From the NCBI GenBank assembly GCA_035310145.1, contig DATGEL010000091.1, positions 1 through 33,227 on the forward strand: a DNA stretch of 33,227 nt, in the 5' to 3' direction. The position numbers and the translations under genes were made by a program. Numbering within the stretch: position 1 is the stretch's first letter; every line of letters starts with the position of its first letter. Under the pieces are notes generated by a model. That model saw nothing but the letters and a program-made list of their open reading frames with translations, was not told the DNA's origin and searched no databases. Of the stretch, positions 7,449 to 15,219 are shown in pieces. Origin of the DNA: Dehalococcoidia bacterium. Its GTDB lineage: Bacteria > Chloroflexota > Dehalococcoidia > CAUJGQ01.

Positions 7449-9982
7449 GGCCGGCGAAGCTCGCCGGCAGCGCAGGTGGCCACGGCGCCCAATGGGCGCC
7501 GTTTCTGTGCCTGCCAACGAGCGCGGACGCGCTCCGACCACCCGAATGGCCGCAAGGGACGAAAGCGACGGACGAGAAGACACTGATCACGCTCGAGTTC
7601 GATAAGGTGCTCGCGCGCCTCGCCGACCTGACGGCGTTCAGCGCCGGCCGCGAGGCGGCGCTTGCCCTGCGGCCGGCCGCGTCCCGCACCGAGGCCGCAC
7701 AGAGGCAGGCGCTCGGCGCCGAGGCGCGGCGGCTGCGCGCCGGGCGGCCGAACCTCGGTTTGGCCGGGGCGCACGACGTGCGGCCCCACGCCGAGAAGGC
7801 CGCATTGCACGGCGTGCTCGAGCCCGCCGAACTGCTGGAGATTCACAGCACCCTGGTTGCGGTGCGCACCCTGCGCGGCAACATCGGTCGCCTGGCGCAG
7901 CAGTACCCGTTGCTCGCCGACCTGACCCGGCGGATGTACGACCCGGCGCGCCTCGTGAACGAGATCGTGCGCTGCATCTCGCCGCGCGGCGAGATCGCGG
8001 ACACCGCCAGCCCGGCGCTGGCCGCCGTGCGTCGTGAGGCCCGCATCGTCCACGATCGGCTGCAGGGGCGACTGCAGGAGATTCTCACCAACGCCGTCGC
8101 CCGCGGCGTCGCCCAGGAAGCCCTGATCACGGAGCGGGACGGGCGCTACGTCATTCCGATCAAGGCCGACTTCCGCGGGCAGTTGCGCGGCATCGTGCAC
8201 GACGTTTCCGGCAGCGGCGCCACGCTCTGGGTCGAGCCGCTTGGCGTGGTCGATCTCGGCAACCAGTACCGCGAGCTGCGGCTGGAGGAGCAGCGCGAAG
8301 CGCAACGCGTGCTGCGCCAGCTCAGCGAGCTGGTGGCGGACGTCTCCGGGCAGATCGAGACCAACGTCGAGCTGCTGGCCGAACTCGATGTCGTGCTCGC
8401 GGCCGCGCGGCTTGGCGAGCTGCTGAAGGCCCACGACCTGCCGCAGGAGGGCGAGACGCAGTCCTGGCTGGTGGATGCGCCGGCCGAGCTGCGGCTGCTG
8501 CAGGCACGGCACCCGCTGCTGCAGGGCGAGATCGTGCCGATTACGCTCTACGCCGGCGGCGCCTTCCGTGTGCTGATGATCACCGGACCGAACACCGGCG
8601 GCAAGACGGTGGCGCTGAAGACCGCCGGGTTGCTCGCGCTGATGGCGCTGGCCGGGCTGCCGATCCCGGCGAGCGAGGGCAGCAGCGTCCCCGCCTTCGA
8701 TGCGATCTACGCCGACATCGGCGACGAGCAGAGCATCGAGCAGTCGCTCTCGACCTTCTCCTCCCACATGCGCAACATCGTCGGCGTACTGGAGCGGGCC
8801 GGGCCGCGCAGCCTGGTCCTGTTGGACGAGCTGGGCGCCGGCACGGATCCGGAGGAGGGCGCCGCGCTGGCCCGCGCCATCGTGCAGCGGCTGCTGCAGC
8901 AGGGTTGCACGGTGATCGCGACCACGCATCACGGCGAGCTGAAGGTCTTCGCCCACGAGACGCCCGGGGTGATGAACGCGAGCGTCGAATTCGACGCCGA
9001 GACGCTGGCGCCCACCTACCGGCTGGCCGTCGGCCTGCCCGGCCGCAGCAACGCGATCGCGATCGCCGCACGACTGGGCATGCCGCGCGACGTGCTGGAG
9101 CAAGCGCGCCAGGCTGCCGGTCCCGAACAGGAGCGCGTAGGCGACCTGCTGGCGGACCTGCAACGCGAGCGGGACCGCGCGAGTGCGGCGCGCCTGGCCG
9201 TGGAGCAGGCCGCTGCCGAGGCGGAAGCGCTGCGCAGCCGCTACGCGGGTGAACTGGCGGAACTCGATTTGGAACGCGCCGCCCTGCGGGACGCCGCACG
9301 CAGCGAGGCCGAGCAGGAGCTCGCCTCGCTGCGTACGGAGATGCGCGAGACGTCGCGGCGCCTGCAGCGCGCCGTGCGCACCGAACGGCCGGCTGCAGCC
9401 GCGGCCGCGGCGACCGCGGCCGACCTGGCCGAGGCGGAGGCGACGGCGACAGAGGTACGCGCTCGGCTGGACCACCTGCGCGGGCGAGAGCCAGAGCGGC
9501 GGCAGCCCCCGCCCGCGGCGCCCGCCGCGATCCGCCCGGGAGACCGCGTGACGGTACGCGGCCTTGACCAAACGGGGGAGGCGCTCAGCGCGCCGGACGA
9601 CCGTGGCGAGTTCGACATCCAGCTCGGCGCCCTGCGCATGCGGATCAAGCAGGACCAGGTAGAGCGCGTCGCGCAGGCCGCTGCCGCGTCCGCATCGCGC
9701 CCGATCCCGATCACCCTGCCGCCGCGACCCGATTCGCCGGGGCTCGAGCTCGAAGTGCGCGGCCATCGCGCCGAAGAGGCGATCCCACGTATCGAGGAGT
9801 ACCTGCAGTCGGCGTACCTCGCCGGCCTGCCGTTTGTGCGGATCATTCACGGCAAGGGCACCGGCGCGCTGCGCCGCGTCGTACGCGAGGCACTGGCGTC
9901 GAGTCCGCTCGTCAGCGACTTTGAGCCGGCGGAGTCTCGCGCCGGCGGTGAAGGCGTCACCATCGCCCACCTCGCCGTCTAA
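7400..9982 (+). CDS. mutS2: Endonuclease MutS2
   Basis: Ring-like P-loop ATPase of the MutS2 family, acting on recombination intermediates and, in some bacteria, on collided ribosomes. Visible: N-terminal LEFDKVLARLADLTAFSAGRE, the ATPase core with Walker A GPNTGGKT, ADIGDEQSIEQSLSTFSSHM, the Walker B region LVLLDELGAGTDPEEGAAL, ATTHHGELK, a coiled-coil-like Glu/Arg/Ala-rich segment, and a C-terminal Smr nuclease domain (ELEVRGHRAEEA, IIHGKGTGALR). The frame opens at a GTG (7400) that overlaps the previous gene by 49 bases, but the first 56 residues of that version are not family-like. The family's first residue aligns with an ACG at 7568, 9 bases after AAGGG, giving 804 residues. No ATG, GTG or TTG lies between them. 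I report the longest canonical frame; 7568 is the more likely true start. Confidence 0.95.
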   Translation: MGDHRQRRGPRAAGYVGPAKLAGSAGGHGAQWAPFLCLPTSADALRPPEWPQGTKATDEKTLITLEFDKVLARLADLTAFSAGREAALALRPAASRTEAAQRQALGAEARRLRAGRPNLGLAGAHDVRPHAEKAALHGVLEPAELLEIHSTLVAVRTLRGNIGRLAQQYPLLADLTRRMYDPARLVNEIVRCISPRGEIADTASPALAAVRREARIVHDRLQGRLQEILTNAVARGVAQEALITERDGRYVIPIKADFRGQLRGIVHDVSGSGATLWVEPLGVVDLGNQYRELRLEEQREAQRVLRQLSELVADVSGQIETNVELLAELDVVLAAARLGELLKAHDLPQEGETQSWLVDAPAELRLLQARHPLLQGEIVPITLYAGGAFRVLMITGPNTGGKTVALKTAGLLALMALAGLPIPASEGSSVPAFDAIYADIGDEQSIEQSLSTFSSHMRNIVGVLERAGPRSLVLLDELGAGTDPEEGAALARAIVQRLLQQGCTVIATTHHGELKVFAHETPGVMNASVEFDAETLAPTYRLAVGLPGRSNAIAIAARLGMPRDVLEQARQAAGPEQERVGDLLADLQRERDRASAARLAVEQAAAEAEALRSRYAGELAELDLERAALRDAARSEAEQELASLRTEMRETSRRLQRAVRTERPAAAAAAATAADLAEAEATATEVRARLDHLRGREPERRQPPPAAPAAIRPGDRVTVRGLDQTGEALSAPDDRGEFDIQLGALRMRIKQDQVERVAQAAAASASRPIPITLPPRPDSPGLELEVRGHRAEEAIPRIEEYLQSAYLAGLPFVRIIHGKGTGALRRVVREALASSPLVSDFEPAESRAGGEGVTIAHLAV

Positions 9983-10119
9983 GGCCCGGCCCCGCAGCGA
10001 TTGCCAGGCGCGCTAGTCCCCTCCGCCGCGAGAACGCGCCATCCGCAGATCGCCGCGGCCGGTGGCGCTGTGGCCTGCAACCAGCGCACACGCTGCGTCC
10101 ACACTCTCGCCGCGGATCA

Positions 10120-10260
10120 CGATATAGCTCGCTACATTTCGCCTATGTCGGGAACCCGCTACGGCGGTGACTTTGCCGGTTCATCCACATCGGCTGCGCC
10201 GCTCCTAGTCGCACCGCCTCGCTATCCAAATCTCATGCCGATATCCGCCGATATAGCTCG
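10120..10260 (+). repeat. Direct 12-bp repeat in the gap before rarA
   Basis: CGATATAGCTCG occurs at 10120-10131 and again at 10249-10260, 129 bases apart, in the 334-base gap between mutS2 and rarA. The second copy is preceded by CCGATATCCG, which repeats part of it. No gene, RNA or terminator was recognised in this gap. The copies are AT-richer than their surroundings and could be protein sites or cryptic -10 elements. Confidence 0.45.
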
Positions 10261-10304
10261 GTTCCAATGCCTTTGGGTCCGACCCGCGGTTGCCCTATCC
10301 GGGC

Positions 10305-10316
10305 TATACTTGGGGC
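10305..10316 (+). promoter_or_regulatory. rarA -10 box six bases before the start codon (leaderless mRNA likely)
   Basis: TATACT at 10305-10310 is followed by six bases and then the rarA ATG at 10317. Transcription starting about seven bases after a -10 box would begin at the start codon itself. No proper ribosome site is available upstream. The same arrangement occurs before hyuA at 20459-20470. Confidence 0.5.
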
Positions 10317-11660
10317 ATGGATCCGCGCCAGCCTCGGGGCCGCGCCGCCACGGGCGGCGAGCAGCCGGCGCTCTTCGCCGCCGCCGAACCGGCGCGCGTG
10401 GCCCCAGAGTCGGAAGAGCAACCCTTCGCGCCGCTCGCCTACCGCATGCGGCCGCGCTCGCTCGATGAGCTCGTCGGGCAGGAGGCGCTGACCGCGCCCG
10501 GAACGCTGCTGCGACGCGCGATCGACGCCGATCGCGTCCCCTCGATGGTGCTCTGGGGTCCACCGGGCTGCGGGAAGACAACGCTCGCGCGCCTGATTGC
10601 CGGTGCGACGCGGGCGCGCTTGGTGCAACTCTCCGCCGTCGCCGCCGGCGTGGCCGATCTGCGCCGGGCGGTGGCCGAGGCGCGTGCGCTGCGAGAGCGG
10701 CGTACGATTCTGTTCATCGACGAGATTCACCGCTTCAACCGCGCGCAGCAAGATGCCATCCTGCCCTACGTCGAGGACGGGACCGTCACGCTGATCGGCG
10801 CCACGACGGAAAACCCCTCGTTCGAGGTCAACGCGCCCTTGCTCTCCCGGTCGCGCGTGTTCGTGCTGCAACAGCTCGACGCGGCGGCGATCGGCACGCT
10901 GCTGCGCAGAGCGCTTGACGACGGCGATCGCGGCCTGGGCGGCATGGGGCTTTCGGTGAGCGAGGACGCGATCGACGCGCTCGCGAGGTCGGCGGCCGGC
11001 GATGCGAGGCTCGCGCTGAACACGCTCGATCTGGCGGCGGCGGACGTGGGCGAGGGCAGCGCCATCACCGTGGAAGGAGTAGCGGCTGCATTGCAGCACG
11101 GCGCGGCCCGCTATGATCGCGCCGGCGACCAGCACTACGACGCGATCTCCGCCTTCATCAAGTCGCTGCGCGATTCAGATCCCGACGGCGCGTTGTACTG
11201 GATGGCGCGCATGCTTGAGGCGGGCGAGGATCCGCTGTTCATCGTGCGGCGCATGGTGATCCTCGCGGCCGAGGATATTGGCCTCGCGGATCCGCAGGCG
11301 TTGAGCCTCGCCGTCTCCGCGCAGCAGGCGGTGCACTTCATCGGCCTGCCGGAGGCCGTGCTGCCGCTGTCCGAGGCTGCGATCTACCTTGCGCTCGCGC
11401 CGAAGAGCAACAGCGCCCTGCGGGCCTACGCGGCCGCCCGCGAGGCAGCACAGCGCACGCGCAACGCACCTGTGCCGCTGCATCTGCGCAACGCGCCCAC
11501 CGGCCTGATGCGGGCGCTCGGCTACGGCAAGGGCTATCGCTACGCGCATGACGCCCCCGGCGAACCGTTGGAACAGCAGCACCTGCCCGATGAGCTGACG
11601 GGGTCGCGGTTCTACGTTCCTGGCGCAGAGGGCTCAGCCCGCGATCGGCCGGCGCATTGA
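10317..11660 (+). CDS. rarA: Replication-associated recombination protein A (RarA/MgsA AAA+ ATPase)
   Basis: 447 residues, typical length. It is a clamp-loader-like AAA+ ATPase that works at stalled replication forks. The N-terminus carries PLAYRMRPRSLDELVGQEAL; Walker A is WGPPGCGKTTLAR (about 80-92), Walker B ILFIDEIHRFN (about 131-141), sensor 1 LIGATTENPSFEVN, then sensor 2 and the C-terminal tetramerisation region with KSLRDSDPDGALYWMARML and EDIGLADPQAL, all characteristic of the family. The ATG at 10317 matches the family start and lies immediately after a TATACT box, so the mRNA is probably leaderless; nine upstream in-frame codons from 10290 are unlikely to be used. It ends 57 bases before the convergent Nudix gene. 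Confidence 0.96.
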   Translation: MDPRQPRGRAATGGEQPALFAAAEPARVAPESEEQPFAPLAYRMRPRSLDELVGQEALTAPGTLLRRAIDADRVPSMVLWGPPGCGKTTLARLIAGATRARLVQLSAVAAGVADLRRAVAEARALRERRTILFIDEIHRFNRAQQDAILPYVEDGTVTLIGATTENPSFEVNAPLLSRSRVFVLQQLDAAAIGTLLRRALDDGDRGLGGMGLSVSEDAIDALARSAAGDARLALNTLDLAAADVGEGSAITVEGVAAALQHGAARYDRAGDQHYDAISAFIKSLRDSDPDGALYWMARMLEAGEDPLFIVRRMVILAAEDIGLADPQALSLAVSAQQAVHFIGLPEAVLPLSEAAIYLALAPKSNSALRAYAAAREAAQRTRNAPVPLHLRNAPTGLMRALGYGKGYRYAHDAPGEPLEQQHLPDELTGSRFYVPGAEGSARDRPAH

Positions 11661-11717
11661 GGCGCACCAGAGGCGCCGGTTGCGCCCTGAACCCGCACGG
11701 TCGGCGCCGGCGCCGCG

Positions 11718-12308
11718 CTAGCGCGCGGGCGGCTCGCGCAGAAGCTGGAGGAAGCCGTAGAGCATTCGCGCCGTCGCGCCCCAGATGCGATGCCCCTCGT
11801 ACCAGAGGGCCGGGTGGCGGGAAGCGCCGGCCTCGCCCTCGCGCGCTTCCCAGACAAGGGTGGCGGGGTCGAGCAGGTGCGCCAGCGGTGGTTCGATCAC
11901 CTCGGCGACCTCGATCGGGCTCGGCACGAACTCGTACGGCCCGTGCCCGATCACGCCCACGAACGGCGCCACGACGAAGTTCGAGATCGTGACGATGTCA
12001 TCGAGCTGACCAAGCAGCTCCACGTCCTCCGGCCTGACGCCGATCTCCTCCCAGGTCTCGCGCAGCGCCGTCGCCGCCAGGTCCGCGTCGGCCGCGTGCA
12101 CGGCGCCGCCCGGAAAGGAGATCTGGCCCTTGTGGTGCTCGACGTCGTGGCTGCGCACCGTGAGAATCACGCGGTCGGCGCCGCCATGGTGGATCAGCGG
12201 CACCAGCACGGCGGATGGCATCGCGTCCGGGCGATCGAGGCGCCGCGGGTCGTAGCCGGCGAGCCGCTCGCGGCTGCGGGCGATATAGTCCTCGGCTGGG
12301 CGCGTCAT
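11718..12308 (-). CDS. Nudix hydrolase, CoA pyrophosphatase-like
   Basis: 196 residues from the ATG at 12308, with GAGGT a few bases upstream. The sequence KGQISFPGGAVHAADADL followed by ATALRETWEEIGV combines the Nudix box with the upstream 'FPGG..' signature of the CoA pyrophosphatase (NudL/YeaB) subgroup, which cleaves CoA and its oxidised or acylated forms to 3',5'-ADP and phosphopantetheine. The Nudix Glu residues for metal binding (REtwEE) are present. A longer frame to 12467 runs through the tRNA gene and is an artefact. It converges with rarA and lies just downstream of tRNA-Ile on the same strand. The exact substrate is inferred from the subgroup. Confidence 0.88.
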   Translation of the reverse strand: MTRPAEDYIARSRERLAGYDPRRLDRPDAMPSAVLVPLIHHGGADRVILTVRSHDVEHHKGQISFPGGAVHAADADLAATALRETWEEIGVRPEDVELLGQLDDIVTISNFVVAPFVGVIGHGPYEFVPSPIEVAEVIEPPLAHLLDPATLVWEAREGEAGASRHPALWYEGHRIWGATARMLYGFLQLLREPPAR

Positions 12309-12377
12309 GCCTACCTCGTTGCCGCCGGCCGGTGAACGCTCGGCCGGCGCCGGCCTGCGCTCGCCCGCGGACGGCGG

Positions 12378-12449
12378 TGGGCCCAGCAGGATTCGAACCT
12401 GCGACCGAGCGATTATGAGTCGCCTGCTCTGCCGCTGAGCTATGGGCCC
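12378..12449 (-). tRNA. tRNA-Ile (CAU anticodon, Ile2 type)
   Basis: A 72-base cloverleaf: acceptor GGGCCCA/TGGGCCC, D arm GCTC-AGCGGCA-GAGC, anticodon stem-loop GGCGA-CTCATAA-TCGCT, T arm GCAGG-TTCGAAT-CCTGC, discriminator A. The anticodon is CAT. The anticodon arm is almost identical to that of E. coli tRNA-Ile2, and the C4-G69 and C5-G68 pairs used by TilS are present, while the initiator's three G-C pairs are absent. It is therefore best called tRNA-Ile2, whose C34 is converted to lysidine to read AUA; elongator tRNA-Met is the alternative. CCA is not fully encoded (A is followed by CCG). A TATAGT box lies 18 bases upstream. Confidence 0.9.
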
Positions 12450-12467
12450 GCGGGATCTGCCTGCCAC

Positions 12468-12473
12468 ACTATA
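12468..12473 (-). promoter_or_regulatory. -10 box of tRNA-Ile2
   Basis: TATAGT on the minus strand, 18 bases before the tRNA 5' end, consistent with a short 5' leader. No good -35 box is visible in the GC-rich sequence upstream. Confidence 0.45.
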
Positions 12474-12501
12474 GCGCGGACGCGGCCGCGGAGCGCCCGG
12501 C

Positions 12502-12960
12502 TCAGGGCGAGGCGGGATGGGTCACGGCGGCGTCCTGCGCCTGCCGGCAAACCGTGCATAAACCGAAGATGGCAAAGTGATCCAGGTCGGCGCGGAAGCC
12601 GCGGGCGCGCAGCAGCTCCTGGCCAAGGCGGGCGAGAAACTCGTGGTCGAGGCTGTCGATCGCGCCGCAGGCACGGCACACCAGATGGTGGTGCGGCGCT
12701 GAGCCGGCCCATTCGAAAGCGCTCTCGCCTGTGCCAAGATCGGTTTCGGTGACGAGGCGCAGCTCCTTGAGCACGCTCATCGTACGGTAGACGGTAGAGA
12801 TATCGACGTACGGATACTGCGCGCGCACGCGGTCGTAGATTTCGGAGGCGCGCAGGTGTCCGTGCGCGTGACGGACAACGCTCAGCACCATCATGCGCTG
12901 CGGCGTCAGCTTGTGGCCGCTCTCCCGCAGCAGCCGCGCCGTCTCTACCTCACAGCTCAT
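12502..12960 (-). CDS. Fur-family metal-dependent transcriptional regulator
   Basis: 152 residues from the ATG at 12960; a TTG at 12987 would add nine. The N-terminal winged helix has GHKLTPQRMMVLSVV, the recognition region YPYVDISTVYRTMSVLKELRLV, then the dimerisation domain with the metal-site cluster PHHHLVCRACG and a second pair in GLCTVC; the two CxxC pairs form the structural zinc site of this family. Family members repress iron, zinc or peroxide genes when metal-bound; which metal is sensed here cannot be told. A promoter (TTGGTG, 17-base spacer, TAGACT, 12993-13021) would start transcription at about 12986, right at the TTG, so either a leaderless TTG start or a very short leader is possible. 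Confidence 0.92.
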   Translation of the reverse strand: MSCEVETARLLRESGHKLTPQRMMVLSVVRHAHGHLRASEIYDRVRAQYPYVDISTVYRTMSVLKELRLVTETDLGTGESAFEWAGSAPHHHLVCRACGAIDSLDHEFLARLGQELLRARGFRADLDHFAIFGLCTVCRQAQDAAVTHPASP

Positions 12961-12992
12961 CGCAATCGGCTCAACTTCCTCGCCCAAGGCCT

Positions 12993-13059
12993 AGTCTAGC
13001 GAGCAGCGGCGTTCGCACCAACGTTGCGGTCCAATCGCGCCGCGACGGTACGCTATCAT
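12993..13059. promoter_or_regulatory. Divergent promoters between the Fur-family gene and the IMPase gene
   Basis: On the minus strand TTGGTG (13016-13021), a 17-base spacer and TAGACT (12993-12998) face the Fur gene. On the plus strand TATCAT (13054-13059) faces the inositol-monophosphatase gene. No classic Fur box was recognised. A CTAGTCTAG motif overlaps the minus -10 box. Confidence 0.45.
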
Positions 13060-13093
13060 CGCCAGCGGCGACGAGCGCTCACGGAGCAAGCGC

Positions 13094-13942
13094 ATGGTGA
13101 AGCCGAGCCTCGATCTGCTCGTGGCGTCGGCCGTGTCCGCGGCCCATGCGGGCGCGGCGGTGCTGCGTGAGGCCTTTGGCTCGGCCCTCGACGTGGCGAT
13201 CAAGTCCGACCACCGCGACCTCGTGACCCGGGCCGATACGGCTTCGGAGGGCGTCATCCTCGAGCGATTGGGGCGCGACTGGCCGCAGTTCGGCCTGCTG
13301 GCGGAAGAGTCCGGCAGAACGCGAGCCGGCGAAGACGGCCTATGGATCGTGGATCCACTCGACGGCACCGCGAACTTCGCGCGCGGTTACCCGGTCTTTT
13401 GCATCTCGATCGCGCTTGTGGCCGACGCCGGGCCGCTGGTTGGCGTGGTGCTCGACCCACTGCGCGGTGAGCTGTTCACGGCGACCCGCGGCCACGGCGC
13501 GATGCTGAACGGGGAGCGCCTGCACGTCAGCCGGACCACCGAACTGGCCGGCGCCCTCTTCAGCAGCGGCTTTCCCTACCGCCCGGAGGCGCGACGCCGT
13601 CTGGGCGGGGAGGTCTTCACGGAAGTAATGGTGCGGGCGGGCGCTGCCCGCCGCAGCGGCTCGGCGGCGCTCGACCTCGCGTACATCGCCGCCGGCCGCA
13701 GCGAGGCGCACTACGAGCTGCACCTGGCGCCGCACGACGTCGCCGCGGGCGTGCTGCTGATCGCTGAAGCCGGCGGCCGCATCGAGGCGCTGCAGCAGCC
13801 CGGCGCCCGCGGCTGGCCGCTGGGTCTGCTCGCCAGCAACGGCGGCGCCCTGCATGACGAGATCGCGGCGATCGTGGCGCCGCGCTTCGGCCTGGAGCGG
13901 CGGCCCCTCAGCTTCGCCGCAGTGCTGCACCCGCCCGGCTGA
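13094..13942 (+). CDS. Inositol monophosphatase family protein
   Basis: 282 residues, metal-dependent phosphatase. Motifs: the first metal Glu in LLAEESGR (about 71-72), WIVDPLDGTANFARG (about 84-98) and the family's RRSGSAALDLAYIAAGRSEAHYE. In the last motif region the common 'W-D' is 'PHDVAAG', so the Asp is kept but the preceding residue is unusual. Members hydrolyse inositol phosphate, histidinol phosphate, fructose bisphosphate or PAP, and the sequence does not decide which. The ATG at 13094 has GGAG 7 bases upstream. Its last 35 bases overlap the end of the convergent Nudix gene. Confidence 0.9.
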   Translation: MVKPSLDLLVASAVSAAHAGAAVLREAFGSALDVAIKSDHRDLVTRADTASEGVILERLGRDWPQFGLLAEESGRTRAGEDGLWIVDPLDGTANFARGYPVFCISIALVADAGPLVGVVLDPLRGELFTATRGHGAMLNGERLHVSRTTELAGALFSSGFPYRPEARRRLGGEVFTEVMVRAGAARRSGSAALDLAYIAAGRSEAHYELHLAPHDVAAGVLLIAEAGGRIEALQQPGARGWPLGLLASNGGALHDEIAAIVAPRFGLERRPLSFAAVLHPPG

Positions 13943-14483
13943 GGCGAGACTGCCGCTCGGCGCACAACCGGTCCAGCACCAGGCGATCGGTGGGAAAGGC
14001 GAGATCGTCGGGCAGGGCATCGAGCGGTTGGAAGACCGCCTCGCTGAGGTCGTCACCGGCGCGCAGGCTGCCGCCGAGCACGCGCCCGCGGAACCAGATG
14101 CCAACCGTGTGCTGCACCGGATCGTGAAAGTTGGAATGCACCGCCAGCACGCGGCCGGTGCGTACGATCAGCCCCGTCTCCTCCGCGAACTCGCGTTCGG
14201 CGGCGCGGCGCACGTCCTCATCCCACTCCACGTAGCCGCAAGGGATGCACCATTGGCCCGCGTAGGTGCCCGCGCGGCGGCCGAGCAGTACGGCGCCTCG
14301 GCGTTGCAAGACCACGGCGACGCCCACGACCGGGTTGCGGAACAGGACGAAGCCGCAGCCGGCGCAGGACGGGCGCAGGCGACCGCCACGCTTCGTGCTG
14401 CCGATGGGCGCGGCGCAGATCGGGCAGAAACGATAGTGCGGCGGGCCGGCCGTGGCAGGGGAGGGAGCCTGGCGATCGTTCAT
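13908..14483 (-). CDS. Nudix hydrolase with N-terminal zinc ribbon
   Basis: 191 residues from the ATG at 14483. The N-terminus has a zinc ribbon, CPICAAPI then CAGCGFVLFRNP, of the kind seen in NADH pyrophosphatase-like Nudix proteins. The complete Nudix box is GYVEWDEDVRRAAEREFAEE followed by TGL, preceded by GTYAGQWCIPCG. It likely hydrolyses a nucleoside diphosphate derivative such as NADH or an ADP-sugar; the exact substrate is unknown. The much longer frame to 14840 has an arginine/serine-rich N-terminus that overlaps the real upstream gene in another frame. It sits 64 bases downstream of a small membrane protein gene on the same strand, and its 3' end overlaps the IMPase gene tail to tail. 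Confidence 0.9.
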   Translation of the reverse strand: MNDRQAPSPATAGPPHYRFCPICAAPIGSTKRGGRLRPSCAGCGFVLFRNPVVGVAVVLQRRGAVLLGRRAGTYAGQWCIPCGYVEWDEDVRRAAEREFAEETGLIVRTGRVLAVHSNFHDPVQHTVGIWFRGRVLGGSLRAGDDLSEAVFQPLDALPDDLAFPTDRLVLDRLCAERQSRLSRAGAALRRS

Positions 14484-14547
14484 CGGCGCCGGCCAATGGC
14501 GGGGTGAGCAGACGGTTCGGCCAGCGCGGGCGTGCGAGCCGGCGCCG

Positions 14548-14844
14548 TCAGCGGGTGCGGGGCGATGAGAGCGCGAGCAGCACAAGACCGAAGCCGGCGC
14601 CGGGCAACTCGGCCAGCAGGAAAACCGGCCATGGAGAAATCCCCGTGGCAGCCCAGTAGATGCCGGCCATGGCCACCACCATGACGAAGATCGCCACCGT
14701 GCCGGAGAGCAGATCGCCGGTGCGCACGTCGCGGCTCCATCGCTCCGACACCGGCCAGTTCGCGCCGGCCCGTGGGGTGAAGATACCACACCACCTCGAC
14801 GGAGCGGTTGCCCGGCCGGGAAGGCTGCCAGTTGTAGCACGCAT
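14548..14844 (-). CDS. Small two-helix membrane protein of unknown function
   Basis: 98 residues from the ATG at 14844, or 67 from the GTG at 14751 (VSERWSRDVRTGDLLSG), which may be the better start because the first 31 residues look unstructured. Two hydrophobic segments are clear: LLSGTVAIFVMVVAMAGIYW and WPVFLLAELPGAGFGLVLLA, separated by a short turn. It is conserved-looking but not recognised. It is probably transcribed with the downstream Nudix gene. Confidence 0.55.
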   Translation of the reverse strand: MRATTGSLPGRATAPSRWCGIFTPRAGANWPVSERWSRDVRTGDLLSGTVAIFVMVVAMAGIYWAATGISPWPVFLLAELPGAGFGLVLLALSSPRTR

Positions 14845-14862
14845 AGCGGGTCAGCTAGCCAG

Positions 14863-14872
14863 GTGCTATAGT
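14863..14872 (+). promoter_or_regulatory. Extended -10 promoter before the four-cysteine protein
   Basis: GTGCTATAGT contains TGnTATAGT, a good extended -10 element. Transcription from about 14879 would give a leader of 48 bases to the ATG at 14927. No matching -35 box is seen, as expected for extended -10 promoters. Confidence 0.4.
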
Positions 14873-14926
14873 GCGCGGAAGCGCGGCAGGGCGGGCCGGG
14901 CGGACCTTCACCCGAGGTGGCGTATA

Positions 14927-15166
14927 ATGGCGGACGAGACGGTGGAGGCGCGCGACCTCAGCCGCTGTTTCGGCAGGCATCGCGAGCAATCGCTCGACTA
15001 TGCGCTCAAGCACTGCCTGCAATGTCGCAAGTTGAAGTCCTGCGTGCGCAAAAGCTGGGGCGCCGATCGCCAGCGGCGCTGGCAACGCGACGACTGGTGG
15101 GAGACGCAACCGGCCGCGCCGGCGGGGCGCCGGCCCCCCTGGCCGAGCCATCCGATCCAACCCTGA
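14927..15166 (+). CDS. Small four-cysteine protein, possible metal-binding
   Basis: 79 residues. The ATG at 14927 lies inside the sequence TATAATG and has GAGGTGG 6 bases upstream, a strong ribosome site. Cysteines at 14, 30, 33 and 39 (C-x15-C-x2-C-x5-C in LKHCLQCRKLKSCVRKSWG) with nearby His18 and His29 look like a zinc or Fe-S knuckle. The last third is Pro/Arg/Trp-rich. I recognise no named family. A long overlapping frame starting upstream at 14660 in the same frame is not supported by any signal. The stop is 53 bases before the DinB-like gene, so the two may be co-transcribed. Confidence 0.6.
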   Translation: MADETVEARDLSRCFGRHREQSLDYALKHCLQCRKLKSCVRKSWGADRQRRWQRDDWWETQPAAPAGRRPPWPSHPIQP

Positions 15167-15219
15167 TCCCCGGCGCGCGGGAACGGCGTCCGGGGGAAAT
15201 CAGCCCTGGGGGCGCCCAC

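Noticed and set aside
7361-9970. An 869-codon open frame antisense to mutS2 (minus strand).
   Set aside because: It mirrors the mutS2 codon pattern in GC-rich DNA, has no recognisable domains, and mutS2 is unambiguous on the other strand.
12309-12467. N-terminal extension of the CoA-type Nudix protein through the tRNA gene.
   Set aside because: It is a translation of tRNA-Ile2. The ATG at 12308 with a ribosome site is the sensible start.
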